64,000 nucleotides of DNA. Origin: Runella rosea. GTDB taxonomy: Bacteria > Bacteroidota > Bacteroidia > Cytophagales > Spirosomataceae. This document shows, one piece after another, positions 1 to 9,253 of this stretch (position 1 is the stretch's first letter; every line of letters starts with the position of its first letter). The translations under genes and the position numbers were made by a program. The stretch lies in contig NZ_CP030850.1 of NCBI RefSeq assembly GCF_003325355.1, positions 806,001 through 870,000 of the forward strand, in the 5' to 3' direction. The notes below the pieces were generated by a model that saw only the letters and a list, made by a program, of their open reading frames with translations, was not told the DNA's origin and did not search any database.

Positions 1-536
1 CTGAAGCTAAATTTAAGTCATTTGACACCATTAAGGAGGCAGAAGAAGCCCTGAAAGAAAATTATTGGGCTTTTATTTCACCCAAAACGGCCAAAGCGCC
101 GCTCAAAGAAGCTCCCGCAAAGATTGGCAATCCCAACCTAGAAAGTATTGCGGTAGATGCCGCCTGGAACACCGCAACGGGCGATGTGGAATACCAAGGG
201 GTATACCTCCGCACGGGGCAAAAAATATTTCATCAAGGCCCGTTTCGGGATGGAACGAACAACATCGGGGAGTTTTTGGCGATTGTGCACGGTCTAGCGT
301 ACCTTCAAAAACACCAAAGTAATCTACCGATTTATTCGGATTCTCGCACCGCCATCAGTTGGATAAAACGTAAACATGCCAACACTAAACTTGAAGTAAC
401 GCCTGCCAACAAGCAAATCTTTGAACTGCTCCAACGCGCCGAGGAATGGCTCTCCAAAAATAAATTTACCAATCAGATTTTGAAATGGGAAACGGAATAT
501 TGGGGGGAGAATCCGGCAGATTTTGGGCGCAAGTAA
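1..536 (+). CDS. Ribonuclease H, viroplasmin-type (5' end outside window)
   Basis: Hydrolyses the RNA strand of RNA-DNA hybrids. The frame is open from the left edge (first full codon at base 3), so only the last 177 residues are seen. The first residues (FKSFDTIKEAEEAL) look like the end of a viroplasmin/caulimovirus VI RNA-binding domain, followed by a linker to about residue 48. The RNase H fold then follows, with the four acidic metal ligands in order: Asp52 in VDAAW, Glu90 in IGEFLAIVHG, Asp113 in YSDS and Asp174 in NPADF. The viroplasmin-plus-RNase H layout is common in Bacteroidota. It ends 14 bases before trmN6, on the same strand. Confidence 0.88.
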   Translation, partial: EAKFKSFDTIKEAEEALKENYWAFISPKTAKAPLKEAPAKIGNPNLESIAVDAAWNTATGDVEYQGVYLRTGQKIFHQGPFRDGTNNIGEFLAIVHGLAYLQKHQSNLPIYSDSRTAISWIKRKHANTKLEVTPANKQIFELLQRAEEWLSKNKFTNQILKWETEYWGENPADFGRK

Positions 537-550
537 CCGCCTAATCATCC

Positions 551-1291
551 ATGCCAAGAACTCCTGCTCCTTATTTTCAATTTAAAAAGTTTACCGTTTG
601 GCACGACCGCAGTGCGTTGAAGGTTTGCACCGAAGCCTGTATTTTGGGGGCATACGTAAAGGTAACGGATGCGGCACGCGCTTTGGACATCGGGACTGGA
701 ACTGGGCTGCTGGCGTTGATGGCGGCCCAACGAAATCATTTGATGCACATTGACGCGGTAGAAATAGAGGAACAAAACTACTTGCAAGCCGTTGATAATG
801 TGGTCCAAAGCCCTTTTACGGAGCGCATAGCGGTGCATCATACGGCGATTCAGGATTGGCCTAGGGAAAATGAAAATCTGACTTCAAAATTTTTAGACTA
901 CGACCTGATTATCAGCAATCCTCCCTTTTTTGCCAATCATCTGCGGTCGTCGTCAGCCGCGCGCAATCGGGCGTTGCATACCGATACGCTTTCTTTAGAG
1001 GAGTTGCTGGATTCGGTGGCGCGGTTATTGGCAGTAGAGGGACGTTTTGTGGTACTTTTACCCGCGTATGAAACCCAACTGTTGACGGAGATTGCCGCGG
1101 GTGCAGGGCTATGGCCGACCCGTCAATTGCAGGTTTTTCAACGGCACGACAAGCCGCTTTTTCGAATGATTACTACTTTTGAGCGTCATCATACCGAATC
1201 TGTTGTCGAATCTCTCTATATTCACCACCTTGATGGGAGCTATTCTGACGAGTTTCGAACTTTATTGAAAGAATACTACTTGATTTTTTAG
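551..1291 (+). CDS. trmN6: tRNA1(Val) adenine-37 N6-methyltransferase (TrmN6/YfiC family)
   Basis: SAM-dependent N6-adenine methyltransferase predicted to modify A37 of tRNA-Val. The 246 residues match the family length. Visible motifs are the N-terminal KVCTEACILGAY segment (24-35, equivalent to the KVGTDGxLLGAW of the family), SAM motif I ALDIGTGTG (44-52), an acidic loop AVEIE (69-73) and the catalytic NPPF (123-126) typical of N6-adenine methylases. The ATG at 551 directly precedes the conserved PxPxFxFKKFTV start. It is probably co-transcribed with the upstream RNase H gene (14-base gap). The exact tRNA target is taken from the family. Confidence 0.88.
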   Translation: MPRTPAPYFQFKKFTVWHDRSALKVCTEACILGAYVKVTDAARALDIGTGTGLLALMAAQRNHLMHIDAVEIEEQNYLQAVDNVVQSPFTERIAVHHTAIQDWPRENENLTSKFLDYDLIISNPPFFANHLRSSSAARNRALHTDTLSLEELLDSVARLLAVEGRFVVLLPAYETQLLTEIAAGAGLWPTRQLQVFQRHDKPLFRMITTFERHHTESVVESLYIHHLDGSYSDEFRTLLKEYYLIF

Positions 1292-1324
1292 GAGTTAATC
1301 AAAACCACCCCAATACTACAATTC

Positions 1325-2206
1325 ATGCGCGATACGATTGCCACTTACTTTCAACACTTACAAGATACGATTTGTCAAGCCCTCGAAACCGCTGACGGCT
1401 TGGGTAAATTTAAAGAAGATAAATGGGAACACCACAGCGGCGGTGGCGGACGCTCTCGGGTGCTCGAAAATGGAAACATCATCGAAAAAGGAGGGGTTAA
1501 CTTTTCGGCCGTGCAGGGTCAAACTTCCGAAGCACTCATGCGTCAGATGAATCTGACCGAGCAGGCCGACTACTTTGCCACGGGCGTTTCGATAGTGATG
1601 CACCCAAACAGTCCGAAAGTGCCGATTATTCACATGAACGTGCGCTATTTTGAAATGTCAAACGGGGTGAGTTGGTTTGGCGGAGGCATTGACCTGACGC
1701 CACACTACGTGGTGGAAGAAGATGCCCGTTGGTTTCACCAACAATTGAAAGCCACTTGCGATAAACACGACCCTGAGTATTATCCTCGATTTAAAAAATG
1801 GGCAGATGATTATTTCTACATCCCCCACCGTCAGGAGACGCGTGGCGTAGGAGGTATCTTTTTTGATTATCAGAAGTCAGAAGACAAAGAGAGCCTTTTT
1901 CGTTTTGTGCAGGCCGTGGGAGAAACCTTTGCTCCGACGTATACGCACCTGATGTTAAAAAATAAAGACATCCCTTTTACCGAAGCCGAAAAAGAATGGC
2001 AGTTGGTACGTCGGGGAAGATATGCCGAATTTAATTTGGCATGGGACCGGGGTACAAAATTCGGACTCGAAACGGGCGGCCGCACGGAATCTATTTTGAT
2101 GAGTTTGCCGCCTTTGGCGCGTTGGATTTACGATTATCACCCATTGCCAGACACTCCTGAGGGGCAAACAATTTTATTGCTTAAAAAGGGGATTGAGTGG
2201 GTCTAA
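1325..2206 (+). CDS. hemF: Oxygen-dependent coproporphyrinogen III oxidase
   Basis: Oxidative decarboxylation of coproporphyrinogen III to protoporphyrinogen IX with O2, a late step of haem synthesis in the cytoplasm. The 293 residues match HemF over the full length. Recognisable blocks are the N-terminal GGGGRSRVLENG and KGGVNFSAVQG, the substrate-loop GGGIDLTPHYV, GVGGIFFDY, and the C-terminal RRGRYAEFNLAWDRGTKFGL with GRTESILMSLPP. Its presence indicates an aerobic or oxygen-tolerant organism. It starts 33 bases after trmN6. Confidence 0.97.
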   Translation: MRDTIATYFQHLQDTICQALETADGLGKFKEDKWEHHSGGGGRSRVLENGNIIEKGGVNFSAVQGQTSEALMRQMNLTEQADYFATGVSIVMHPNSPKVPIIHMNVRYFEMSNGVSWFGGGIDLTPHYVVEEDARWFHQQLKATCDKHDPEYYPRFKKWADDYFYIPHRQETRGVGGIFFDYQKSEDKESLFRFVQAVGETFAPTYTHLMLKNKDIPFTEAEKEWQLVRRGRYAEFNLAWDRGTKFGLETGGRTESILMSLPPLARWIYDYHPLPDTPEGQTILLLKKGIEWV

Positions 2207-2344
2207 ATTCAATTTTTAATGCCTTTTTTTGTATATTTACGTGTTAAATTTTTTGTGATTTGCGGGCAATTCCGTCGGGAGAACGGAAGCTAAGAAACCA
2301 ATTTTTTGTAAAACCGAACCCCCCGAATCACGCAGTAAAAGACA

Positions 2345-4972
2345 ATGAGCGAAATCAACGAAACCTTACCTGAAGACAAACGCCCTAAGAAAGATGCCCT
2401 CCATACTCAGTCGGATGTGGGGGATATGTACCAAAATTGGTTTTTGGATTATGCCTCCTACGTAATTCTGGAGCGCGCAGTGCCCGCGATTGAAGACGGC
2501 CTTAAACCGGTTCAGCGTAGAATCCTACACGCTCTTCGGGAAATGGACGACGGGCGCTTTAACAAAGTGGCCAACGTCATCGGAGCCACCATGCAATACC
2601 ACCCACACGGCGATGCCTCCATCAACGAGGCCATTGTCAATATGGGTCAAAAAGAACTGATTTTTGATACGCAGGGAAACTGGGGGGATATTCGTACGGG
2701 CGACAGTGCGGCGGCACCCCGTTACATTGAAGTAAGGCTTTCGAAGTTTGGCAGTGATGTTATTTTTAACGATGACACGACCGAATGGCAATTGAGCTAC
2801 GATGGTCGTAAGCGCGAACCCGTCACGTTACCTGTTAAGTTTCCGTTGCTTTTGGCAACGGGGGTGGAAGGAATCGCGGTTGGGCTTTCGACTAAGATTT
2901 TACCGCATAACTTTATTGAATTGGTAGAAGCGTCGATTGCGTTGCTCAAAGGCCAACCGATTCAGTTATACCCCGATTTTCCAACGGGCGGACAAATTGA
3001 TATTACGAATTACAACGACGGCTTGCGCGGCGGAAAAGTGCGGGTGCGGGCTAAGATTGAAGAGCTGGATAAGAAAACGCTCATTATTCGCGAAATTCCG
3101 TTTAGTACGACAACGACCTCCATCAAGGATTCCATCATTAAAGCCAATGATGAAGGTAAGATTAAGATTCGGAAGGTAGAAGATTTGACCTCGAAAGACG
3201 TTGAAGTATTGGTGCATTTGGCCCCCAACGTTTCGCCCGATATTACCATTGATGCCCTGTACGCATTTACAGAGTGTGAAGTGAGTATTTCACCCAACGC
3301 CTGTATCATTATCGCCGATCGTCCGCACTTTGTGACGGTATCCGAAATATTAAGTGTTTGTAATGACCAAACAGTAAATCTTCTCAAAAGAGAGCTGGAA
3401 ATCAGGCGATTTGAGCTGAAAGAAAAGCTGCTTTACAGTTCGCTTGAGAAAATTTTCATTGAAAACCGAATTTATCGTGACATTGAAGAATGCGAGACTT
3501 TTGAGGCCGTCATTCAAACCATCGATGCGGGTCTGACACCTTTCAAAGCCGATTTTTACCGTGAAATAACCGAAGAAGATATTTTACGTCTGACGGAACT
3601 GCGGATTAAACGGATTTCGAAATATGATGGCTTTAAGGCAGAAGAAGCCATGCGGAAACTGGAAGAGGAATTGAAAGAAGTAGAGGATAACTTGGCCAAT
3701 TTGACGCGTTTTGCCATTGCCTATTACAAAGATTTACTGAAGAAATACAGCAAGAACCGTCAACGCCGTACCGAAATCCGTTCGTTCAATACCATTGCCG
3801 CTACCGTTGTGGCGGCGGCCAACCAAAAGTTGTACGTAAACCGCGAAGAAGGGTTTGTTGGCTATGGCTTAAAGAAAGATGAGTATGTGATGGACTGCTC
3901 CGACATCGACGACGTGATTATTTTCCGTCGCGATGGAAAATACAAGGTCGTACGCATTACGGAGAAAGTGTTTGTTGGAAAAGACATTATCTACGTAGCG
4001 GTGTTCAAGAAAAATGATGAGCGCAAAGTATACAATGTCACTTATTTGGACGGAAAATCGGGGGCCAGCTACGCCAAACGTTTTGTGGTGACGGGAATCA
4101 CCCGTGACAAAGAATATGACGTGACCCTCGGAACGCCTAAATCTAAGATTACGTATTTTACCGCTAATGACAACGGTGAAGCAGAGGTGATTACGGTTAG
4201 CCTGACTGCGCAGAGTACGGCGCGTATCAAACTTTTTGATTTTAATTTCTCCCAACTGGCCATTAAAAACCGCTCGGCTATGGGAAATGTGCTAACAAAG
4301 TACCCTGTTCGTAAAATTATCTTTAAATCGGCGGGGGCTTCAACCCTTGGTGGCGTTGATTTATGGTACGACAGCGTGTTGGGGCGCCTAAACCGCGACG
4401 ACCGAGGGCGGTATTTGGGTAATTTTGACAACGGAGACTTGATTTTGGTTTTATACAAGGAAGGGACGTACGAGCTGACAACCTATGACCTGACCAACCG
4501 GTATGAACCGAAAGACATTCTACAAATTGAGAAGTTTTTGCCTGACCGTCCCATTACGGCGGTTTATTTTGAGGCAACCCAAAAAAGCTATTTTGCCAAA
4601 AGGTTTAAAATTGAAACGAGTACCGTTGACAAGAAGTTTTCTTTTATTGGAGATGTCAAGGGCTCGAAGCTTATTTTTGTTTCGCTCGATGCCCATCCGC
4701 GGATGGAATTGCTAATTGAAAAAAGCAAAACCGAAACCCAAAAGGAGATTGTGGTACTTGATGCCTTTGTAGACGTGAGGGGGTGGAAAGCACTGGGCAA
4801 CAAAGTATCGGGTCTGAAAGTAAAAGAAGTAAAACAAATCGACTCACTGCCCGAAGCCGAAAAAGCAACGAATGTTACGATTTTAGAACCTAAGAATGAG
4901 CTTGAAGAAGAAAATGATGCTCCTGATGAGGTATCTTCGACCGACGAAAATGGACAGTTAGGTTTATTTTAA
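2345..4972 (+). CDS. parC: DNA topoisomerase IV subunit A
   Basis: Type IIA topoisomerase A subunit, which breaks and rejoins DNA for chromosome decatenation together with ParE. The 875 residues contain the winged-helix/tower breakage domain at the N-terminus, with HPHGDASI (86-93) and the active-site Tyr127 in APRYIEVRL, a coiled segment around 390-480 and a divergent C-terminal DNA-wrapping region. The acidic Ser/Glu/Asp-rich tail ends in QLGLF. A second, GyrA-like paralogue lies at 18162. This copy lacks regular GyrA boxes and has the shorter, divergent C-terminus expected of ParC in Bacteroidota. Ala91 occupies the position of E. coli ParC Ser80. Confidence 0.93.
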   Translation: MSEINETLPEDKRPKKDALHTQSDVGDMYQNWFLDYASYVILERAVPAIEDGLKPVQRRILHALREMDDGRFNKVANVIGATMQYHPHGDASINEAIVNMGQKELIFDTQGNWGDIRTGDSAAAPRYIEVRLSKFGSDVIFNDDTTEWQLSYDGRKREPVTLPVKFPLLLATGVEGIAVGLSTKILPHNFIELVEASIALLKGQPIQLYPDFPTGGQIDITNYNDGLRGGKVRVRAKIEELDKKTLIIREIPFSTTTTSIKDSIIKANDEGKIKIRKVEDLTSKDVEVLVHLAPNVSPDITIDALYAFTECEVSISPNACIIIADRPHFVTVSEILSVCNDQTVNLLKRELEIRRFELKEKLLYSSLEKIFIENRIYRDIEECETFEAVIQTIDAGLTPFKADFYREITEEDILRLTELRIKRISKYDGFKAEEAMRKLEEELKEVEDNLANLTRFAIAYYKDLLKKYSKNRQRRTEIRSFNTIAATVVAAANQKLYVNREEGFVGYGLKKDEYVMDCSDIDDVIIFRRDGKYKVVRITEKVFVGKDIIYVAVFKKNDERKVYNVTYLDGKSGASYAKRFVVTGITRDKEYDVTLGTPKSKITYFTANDNGEAEVITVSLTAQSTARIKLFDFNFSQLAIKNRSAMGNVLTKYPVRKIIFKSAGASTLGGVDLWYDSVLGRLNRDDRGRYLGNFDNGDLILVLYKEGTYELTTYDLTNRYEPKDILQIEKFLPDRPITAVYFEATQKSYFAKRFKIETSTVDKKFSFIGDVKGSKLIFVSLDAHPRMELLIEKSKTETQKEIVVLDAFVDVRGWKALGNKVSGLKVKEVKQIDSLPEAEKATNVTILEPKNELEEENDAPDEVSSTDENGQLGLF

Positions 4973-4980
4973 AGACTCAA

Positions 4981-5679
4981 ATGAAAGAAGGATTGCTGCA
5001 TATTAACGCAATACGACGCTCCAAAAAGCTGCAAGTCTCCCTGGTGAAACAACTCATCAAAGGGGGCTTCTGGAGCGTGTTTTCCGTTGTTGTATTAATA
5101 TTGCTATGCAATTGGATTGTGGTAGATACTACCCGTTCGAAAGTCTTTTTTGACATAAACACCTTGCCATCCAATGATGTAGGTTTGGTGCTCGGAACAA
5201 GCAAGTACGTAGCCCGTGGCAAAGAAAACCTCTTTTTTCGCTATCGCATGGAGGCTTCGGCGCGCTTATTTAAAGAGGGAAAAGTAAAATACCTGATTTT
5301 GAGCGGCAACAAAGAGGCCGAAACCTACGACGAACCCAAAGCCATGAAACAGGCCCTGACCAAACTCGGGGTGCCAGAAGATGCCATGCTGTTGGATACG
5401 GCTGGTTATCGTACCTACGATTCCGTGATACGCTGTCGGGAAGTTTACGGTCAGGAACGCGTAACGGTTATTTCGCAAAACTTCCACAATGCCCGAGCTC
5501 TCTACCTCGCTGACCATGAAGGATTGAATGCAGTCGGCTTTGCGGCGCAGGATGTCCCCAATGGCTATTCGATTAAGACCTTAATTCGTGAATATCTGGC
5601 GCGTCCAAAAGCAATGTTGGACGTGTATATTTTGAAACCTGAAGCGGGTGTAAGAGAAGGGGCTTCTCAAAAAGAATAA
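4981..5679 (+). CDS. SanA/YdcF-like (DUF218) membrane-anchored envelope protein
   Basis: Member of the ElyC/SanA/YdcF family, which in other bacteria is linked to envelope barrier function; the biochemical activity is unsettled. The 232 residues have a basic N-terminus, one membrane segment around 30-49 and then the DUF218 fold, which should face the periplasm: GLVLGTSKY, FRYRMEASARLFKEGKV, LILSGNK, the acidic DEPKAMKQAL segment and the late VISQNFHNARALYLA block. It begins 8 bases after the parC stop and is likely read from the same transcript. A strong hairpin follows at 5717. Confidence 0.85.
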   Translation: MKEGLLHINAIRRSKKLQVSLVKQLIKGGFWSVFSVVVLILLCNWIVVDTTRSKVFFDINTLPSNDVGLVLGTSKYVARGKENLFFRYRMEASARLFKEGKVKYLILSGNKEAETYDEPKAMKQALTKLGVPEDAMLLDTAGYRTYDSVIRCREVYGQERVTVISQNFHNARALYLADHEGLNAVGFAAQDVPNGYSIKTLIREYLARPKAMLDVYILKPEAGVREGASQKE

Positions 5680-5716
5680 GGGCTTATTTGTTCTTAACGT
5701 TGAACTTATAAAAACC

Positions 5717-5753
5717 AAAAAGCGCGAAAAGGAAAATCCTCTTCGCGCTTTTC
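5717..5753. terminator. Bidirectional terminator hairpin between convergent genes
   Basis: Complementary arms of 10-11 bases (AAAAGCGCGAA with TTCGCGCTTTT) surround a short loop, with an A-tract on the left and a T-tract on the right. It lies between the SanA-like gene (+) and the isomerase gene (-), so it can serve both strands. Confidence 0.85.
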
Positions 5754-5771
5754 TCTTTTAGCAATAAGCCC

Positions 5772-6608
5772 TTAGATGGAAAGTTTCTTCATCCATTCGG
5801 CATCTACTTTCATGCTTTCGATGGAGGAAACAGGATATTCTTCCTGCTCTACGATATAATACTTGATACCTGCCTTTTTAGCGGCTTTCAGGATGGTTGG
5901 ATAGTCCACGGAGCCTTTGCCGAAATCTTTTTGAACTACTTTACCGCCTTCTTTCACCATGTCTTTGATGTGAACGAGTTCATAGCGATTCGAATACTTG
6001 TTGAGGTGCGCAATGGCATCTTGGCCCGAAGCGATAACCCAGCACAAATCCAACTCAAACATCACTTTTTTAGGGTCGGTGTTGGCGAGTAAAACTTCGT
6101 GGGGAATTTGTCCTTCGAGGGGTTTGAATGAATAATCGTGGTTGTGGTAACCAAATTTCATTCCTGCTTTGGTCACCTTTTCGCCTACTTCGTTGAATAA
6201 ATCCGCTTTTTTCTTCCAAGCATCGATGGTTTTTTGCGCACCGATATACGGGCAAAGCATGTATTTAAGGCCTGCTTCGGCACCCCGTTCAATATTCTTG
6301 TCCAAATCTTTGTTGATATCAAAGTGAGTACTGATCATTTTGACGCCCAAGTCGCCCAAATAGGTTTTGCATTCTGATGGACTCATGCCCCACAAGAAAT
6401 CAGGCCCTCCGTAGCTTTCAAATTGCGTGTAACCCAGTTCGGCGAGTTTTTTCATCGTCCCTTTCGGGTCTTTTGGCATCAGGTCGCGGACGCTGTATAA
6501 TTGAACCCCAAAGTTTTTAAGTTTTTTAGCTTCGGCAAAGAGGCTTGGTGCCAGTACCAAACCGGTACCCAAAACGGCAGATTGTTTAATAAAATCCCGA
6601 CGATTCAT
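5772..6608 (-). CDS. Sugar phosphate isomerase/epimerase-like TIM-barrel protein, exported
   Basis: Xylose-isomerase-like TIM barrel (AP endonuclease family 2 fold). The substrate cannot be told from the sequence. I place the start at the ATG ending at base 6608, giving 278 residues beginning MNRRDFIKQSA, because this is the usual Tat-like start (RR motif, then a hydrophobic run LGTGLVLAPSLF) of secreted members in Bacteroidota; an in-frame ATG nine codons upstream is possible. Barrel hallmarks are GVQLYSVRD near the mature start, the FGYHNHDYSF and FELDLCWV strands with metal-ligand-type His/Glu/Asp residues, ELVHIKD and YYIVEQEEYP. It is a single gene bounded by its own terminator. Confidence 0.85.
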   Translation of the reverse strand: MNRRDFIKQSAVLGTGLVLAPSLFAEAKKLKNFGVQLYSVRDLMPKDPKGTMKKLAELGYTQFESYGGPDFLWGMSPSECKTYLGDLGVKMISTHFDINKDLDKNIERGAEAGLKYMLCPYIGAQKTIDAWKKKADLFNEVGEKVTKAGMKFGYHNHDYSFKPLEGQIPHEVLLANTDPKKVMFELDLCWVIASGQDAIAHLNKYSNRYELVHIKDMVKEGGKVVQKDFGKGSVDYPTILKAAKKAGIKYYIVEQEEYPVSSIESMKVDAEWMKKLSI

Positions 6609-6803
6609 GAAATTAATATGGTTAGTTGTTTCCAAGATAAAAACGAAAAGCCCTCTTTCTACTTGTTTTGGGGGACGTATATTTATGCAAAATGATGTAG
6701 AAAGATGCTTTAATTGTTCTTATATCCCCCATCTTTGCGTAAAATTCCCCGTAATGATAGGCGAATCGTGCTTTCTTTCGTGGGTGTACATTAAATTAAA
6801 TCA

Positions 6804-7994
6804 ATGATTTTTCCGCAAATAGTTCTCAAATCAAACCGTGACGAAGCCGTTCGTCGTTTTCACCCGTGGGTTTTTTCGGGGGCCATTGGCTCAATGAAAG
6901 GCCAACCTGCCGACGGTGACATTGTTGAAGTAGTAGATAATCGCAATAAATATTTGGCCACGGGCCATTATCACAATGGTAATATTGCGGTGAAGATTTT
7001 CAGTTATGAACAAATAGTGCCTGATGTGGCTTTCTGGAAGCAAAAACTGCAAAATGCGTTAACCGTTCGGAAAGTTATTTTTGCTAATCAGCCTGACAAT
7101 CGAACCAATTGCTACCGGTTAATCCACGGCGAAGGGGATGGGCTTCCGGGTTTGATTATTGATTATTACGACGGTGTTTTGGTGATTCAGGCCCATTCCA
7201 TTGGCATGTATCGCGTGTTGGAAGATATTTCTTTGGCGTTACAGGAGGTCTATGGCGGTGACTTAAAAGCCATTTACCACAAAAGTGCTGATACTTTGCC
7301 AGAAAATTTTGCCAAAAACGTGCAAAATGGCTATTTGTACGGCGGCTGTGCTGTGCCTCATCCCGTCAAAGAAAATGGACACACTTTTTTGATTGATTGG
7401 GAAACAGGTCAAAAAACGGGCTTCTTCTTAGATCAGCGCAACAACCGTGATTTGTTGGCGTATTACGCCAAAGGCAAAAAAGTCCTCAATGCATTTTGTT
7501 ATTCGGGAGGTTTTTCGATTTACGCCTTGGCCGCGGGTGCTGAAAGAGTAGATTCTGTGGATGTTTCTAAAAAAGCCATTGACTTGACCAATCAAAATGT
7601 ACAAGCCAACTTTGGCGATATTGCTACGCACCAATCGTACGCGGAAGATGTCATGGCATTTTTAAAACAAACCTCCGATACCTACGATGTAATGGTGCTC
7701 GATCCGCCCGCCTTTGCCAAAAGTATGGCCGCCCGTCACCGGGCTGTTCAGGGATATAAACGACTGAACGCCGACGGCATCCGACATTTAAAATCGAATG
7801 GGATTCTGTTTACTTTTTCGTGCTCTCAGGTTGTAGACCGGGAGTTGTTTTATAATACCATTGTCGCCGCTGCGATTGAAGCTGGACGTCAAGTAAGGGT
7901 ATTGCATCAAATCACGCAACCACCCGACCACCCAGTCAATTTGTTTCATCCTGAAGGGAGCTATCTGAAAGGTTTGGTGCTTTGGGTGGAATAA
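6804..7994 (+). CDS. rlmI: 23S rRNA cytosine-C5 methyltransferase, RlmI family
   Basis: SAM-dependent methyltransferase expected to make m5C in 23S rRNA (m5C1962 in E. coli). The 396 residues consist of an N-terminal PUA-like RNA-binding domain (about 1-75, with FHPWVFSGAI), a linking domain (about 80-190) and a Rossmann methyltransferase with motif I NAFCYSGGFSIYAL (about 230), acidic VDVSKKAI, the LDPPAFAKS motif (about 299-307) and the catalytic-loop FSCSQ (about 336). The ATG at 6804 directly precedes the PUA start. It is transcribed alone and followed by a terminator at 7998. Confidence 0.9.
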   Translation: MIFPQIVLKSNRDEAVRRFHPWVFSGAIGSMKGQPADGDIVEVVDNRNKYLATGHYHNGNIAVKIFSYEQIVPDVAFWKQKLQNALTVRKVIFANQPDNRTNCYRLIHGEGDGLPGLIIDYYDGVLVIQAHSIGMYRVLEDISLALQEVYGGDLKAIYHKSADTLPENFAKNVQNGYLYGGCAVPHPVKENGHTFLIDWETGQKTGFFLDQRNNRDLLAYYAKGKKVLNAFCYSGGFSIYALAAGAERVDSVDVSKKAIDLTNQNVQANFGDIATHQSYAEDVMAFLKQTSDTYDVMVLDPPAFAKSMAARHRAVQGYKRLNADGIRHLKSNGILFTFSCSQVVDRELFYNTIVAAAIEAGRQVRVLHQITQPPDHPVNLFHPEGSYLKGLVLWVE

Positions 7995-7997
7995 AAA

Positions 7998-8026
7998 AAC
8001 AGGGGCAAGTAATTTTGCCCCTGTTA
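7998..8026. terminator. Terminator hairpin after rlmI
   Basis: An 11-base stem (AACAGGGGCAA with TTGCCCCTGTT) has a 3-4 base loop and an A-tract upstream, 4 bases after the rlmI stop. Just downstream (8035-8096) is a looser inverted structure (CTATCC...GGATAG around GGTAAGCTAT...ATAGTTTACC) that may be a second hairpin for the opposite strand. Confidence 0.8.
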
Positions 8027-8097
8027 ACCTTCAACTATCCAACCTCTATGGTAAGCTATCTCAATAGTTTACCACCCTCTTACTGGATAGCTGAGTA

Positions 8098-8562
8098 CTA
8101 TTTACCTACAATTTGTCCCTTCAGTCCACCTAATACTCCCAAAAGCTCACCTTTTTCGGTGGCGGGCACTTTGAATTTGTCAAGAGCTAATACAAGGTCA
8201 TTGACCAATGAATTGAATTCAGTTTCGGTAATGTTCATGCCTGCATGAGCAGTCACCATGTCTTTGCCTTTGTACATTTGAGGCCCACCGCTGGCTTGGC
8301 CAATTTGGTCGATTAGGTTGTTACGCAGCGCAGTTACCCGGGCTGTATTCCCTTTGGCAACATCATCCAACAATGGTTTGAAGGTACGTACCATGTTAGG
8401 GTCGGCGGCTACGTTTGCAATAAATTGGTCAACCACGGCTGAAATGGCAGTTACTCCGCCCAAACGGTCATACAACGAAGGTGCTGGTGTTTCTTCCTCT
8501 TTTTTACAACCGCTCAAAACTGAAATAAGGGCGAATGATAGGACAAGAATTCTCTTTTTCAT
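8098..8562 (-). CDS. Group I truncated haemoglobin-like lipoprotein
   Basis: The 154 residues begin with a lipoprotein signal (hydrophobic VLSFALISVLSGC, lipidated Cys19) followed by a charged KKEEE spacer and then a truncated-globin domain: SLYDRLGG (29-36), the FIANVAADP helix, FKPLLDDV, and AHAGMNITETEFNSLV containing the predicted proximal His. Group I truncated globins bind O2 or NO at haem. A lipid-anchored, exported form is less usual, and its job here (gas sensing, NO detoxification or haem handling) is unknown. Its neighbours are an HMA-like membrane protein on the same strand and, divergently, an ECF sigma/anti-sigma pair. Confidence 0.85.
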   Translation of the reverse strand: MKKRILVLSFALISVLSGCKKEEETPAPSLYDRLGGVTAISAVVDQFIANVAADPNMVRTFKPLLDDVAKGNTARVTALRNNLIDQIGQASGGPQMYKGKDMVTAHAGMNITETEFNSLVNDLVLALDKFKVPATEKGELLGVLGGLKGQIVGK

Positions 8563-8654
8563 GTGTGTGTAATTGATTTAATTGATATATAAAATAGATT
8601 AAAATTGCTCTTTAATGTTCAAAGTAGGAGTGTGTTGCTGTTCAAGGGGTTATT

Positions 8655-9086
8655 TTAGCGGAAGCAAAGCGCGTATTTTACTTTTTCAAACGCCATTATG
8701 TATTCTTGCGGAACAGGGCATTGCGGACTTGGCGGCCCATCGATCTTAAACACCGCAGCCTGTACGGGGCGACCTGTGATATTTCCCACCAATTTACGAA
8801 GTGAACCTTCCGACGTTTGGTCGGGGTCAAATGTGATGCTGACGAGTTCACTCACTGGATTTGCTCCGCAGGCGGTTACTCCGTTGTGTAGAGACACTTT
8901 TTCTTTTACTGAATTTACCTGCTCAGGGCTAGTCAGTCCGTCTACTTTAAAAATGGTCATGCTGATGGGCTTAACGTAGGAGTGCATAGGGGCTGGTTCT
9001 AGATTTGCATATACCACAAAGGCCAAAAAGAGCCCCAAGAGAGTATATCCCACACGTTTGGATGCTTTTATGAATGTGTTTTCCAT
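8655..9086 (-). CDS. Membrane-anchored protein with degenerate HMA-like domain
   Basis: 143 residues. One membrane segment (about 12-28, TLLGLFLAFVVYANL) is followed by a region with the pattern of a heavy-metal-associated ferredoxin-like fold: TIFKVDGLTSPEQVNSVKEK, then GVTACGANPVSELVSITFD, then SLRKLVGNITG. The classical metal-binding CxxC loop is absent, although Cys residues occur at GVTACG, SPQCP and the C-terminal ALCFR. The function is unknown; a copper or haem-related role is only a guess from the fold. It is read in the same direction as the globin lipoprotein 93 bases downstream, and the two may form an operon. Confidence 0.65.
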   Translation of the reverse strand: MENTFIKASKRVGYTLLGLFLAFVVYANLEPAPMHSYVKPISMTIFKVDGLTSPEQVNSVKEKVSLHNGVTACGANPVSELVSITFDPDQTSEGSLRKLVGNITGRPVQAAVFKIDGPPSPQCPVPQEYIMAFEKVKYALCFR

Positions 9087-9253
9087 AATTGAAGTTGGTT
9101 TTGCTTCTACTTACGGGAAAAGGATTTACAATAGATTTAGATAGTTCTTATTTTTTTTTGATATTGCAATCATTAAAAAAAGTAAAACCTAAGTCCATTT
9201 TCGCAAGTTGAGTGTATATACTCGAAATATTAATAAGGTCTTAACCGTACTAT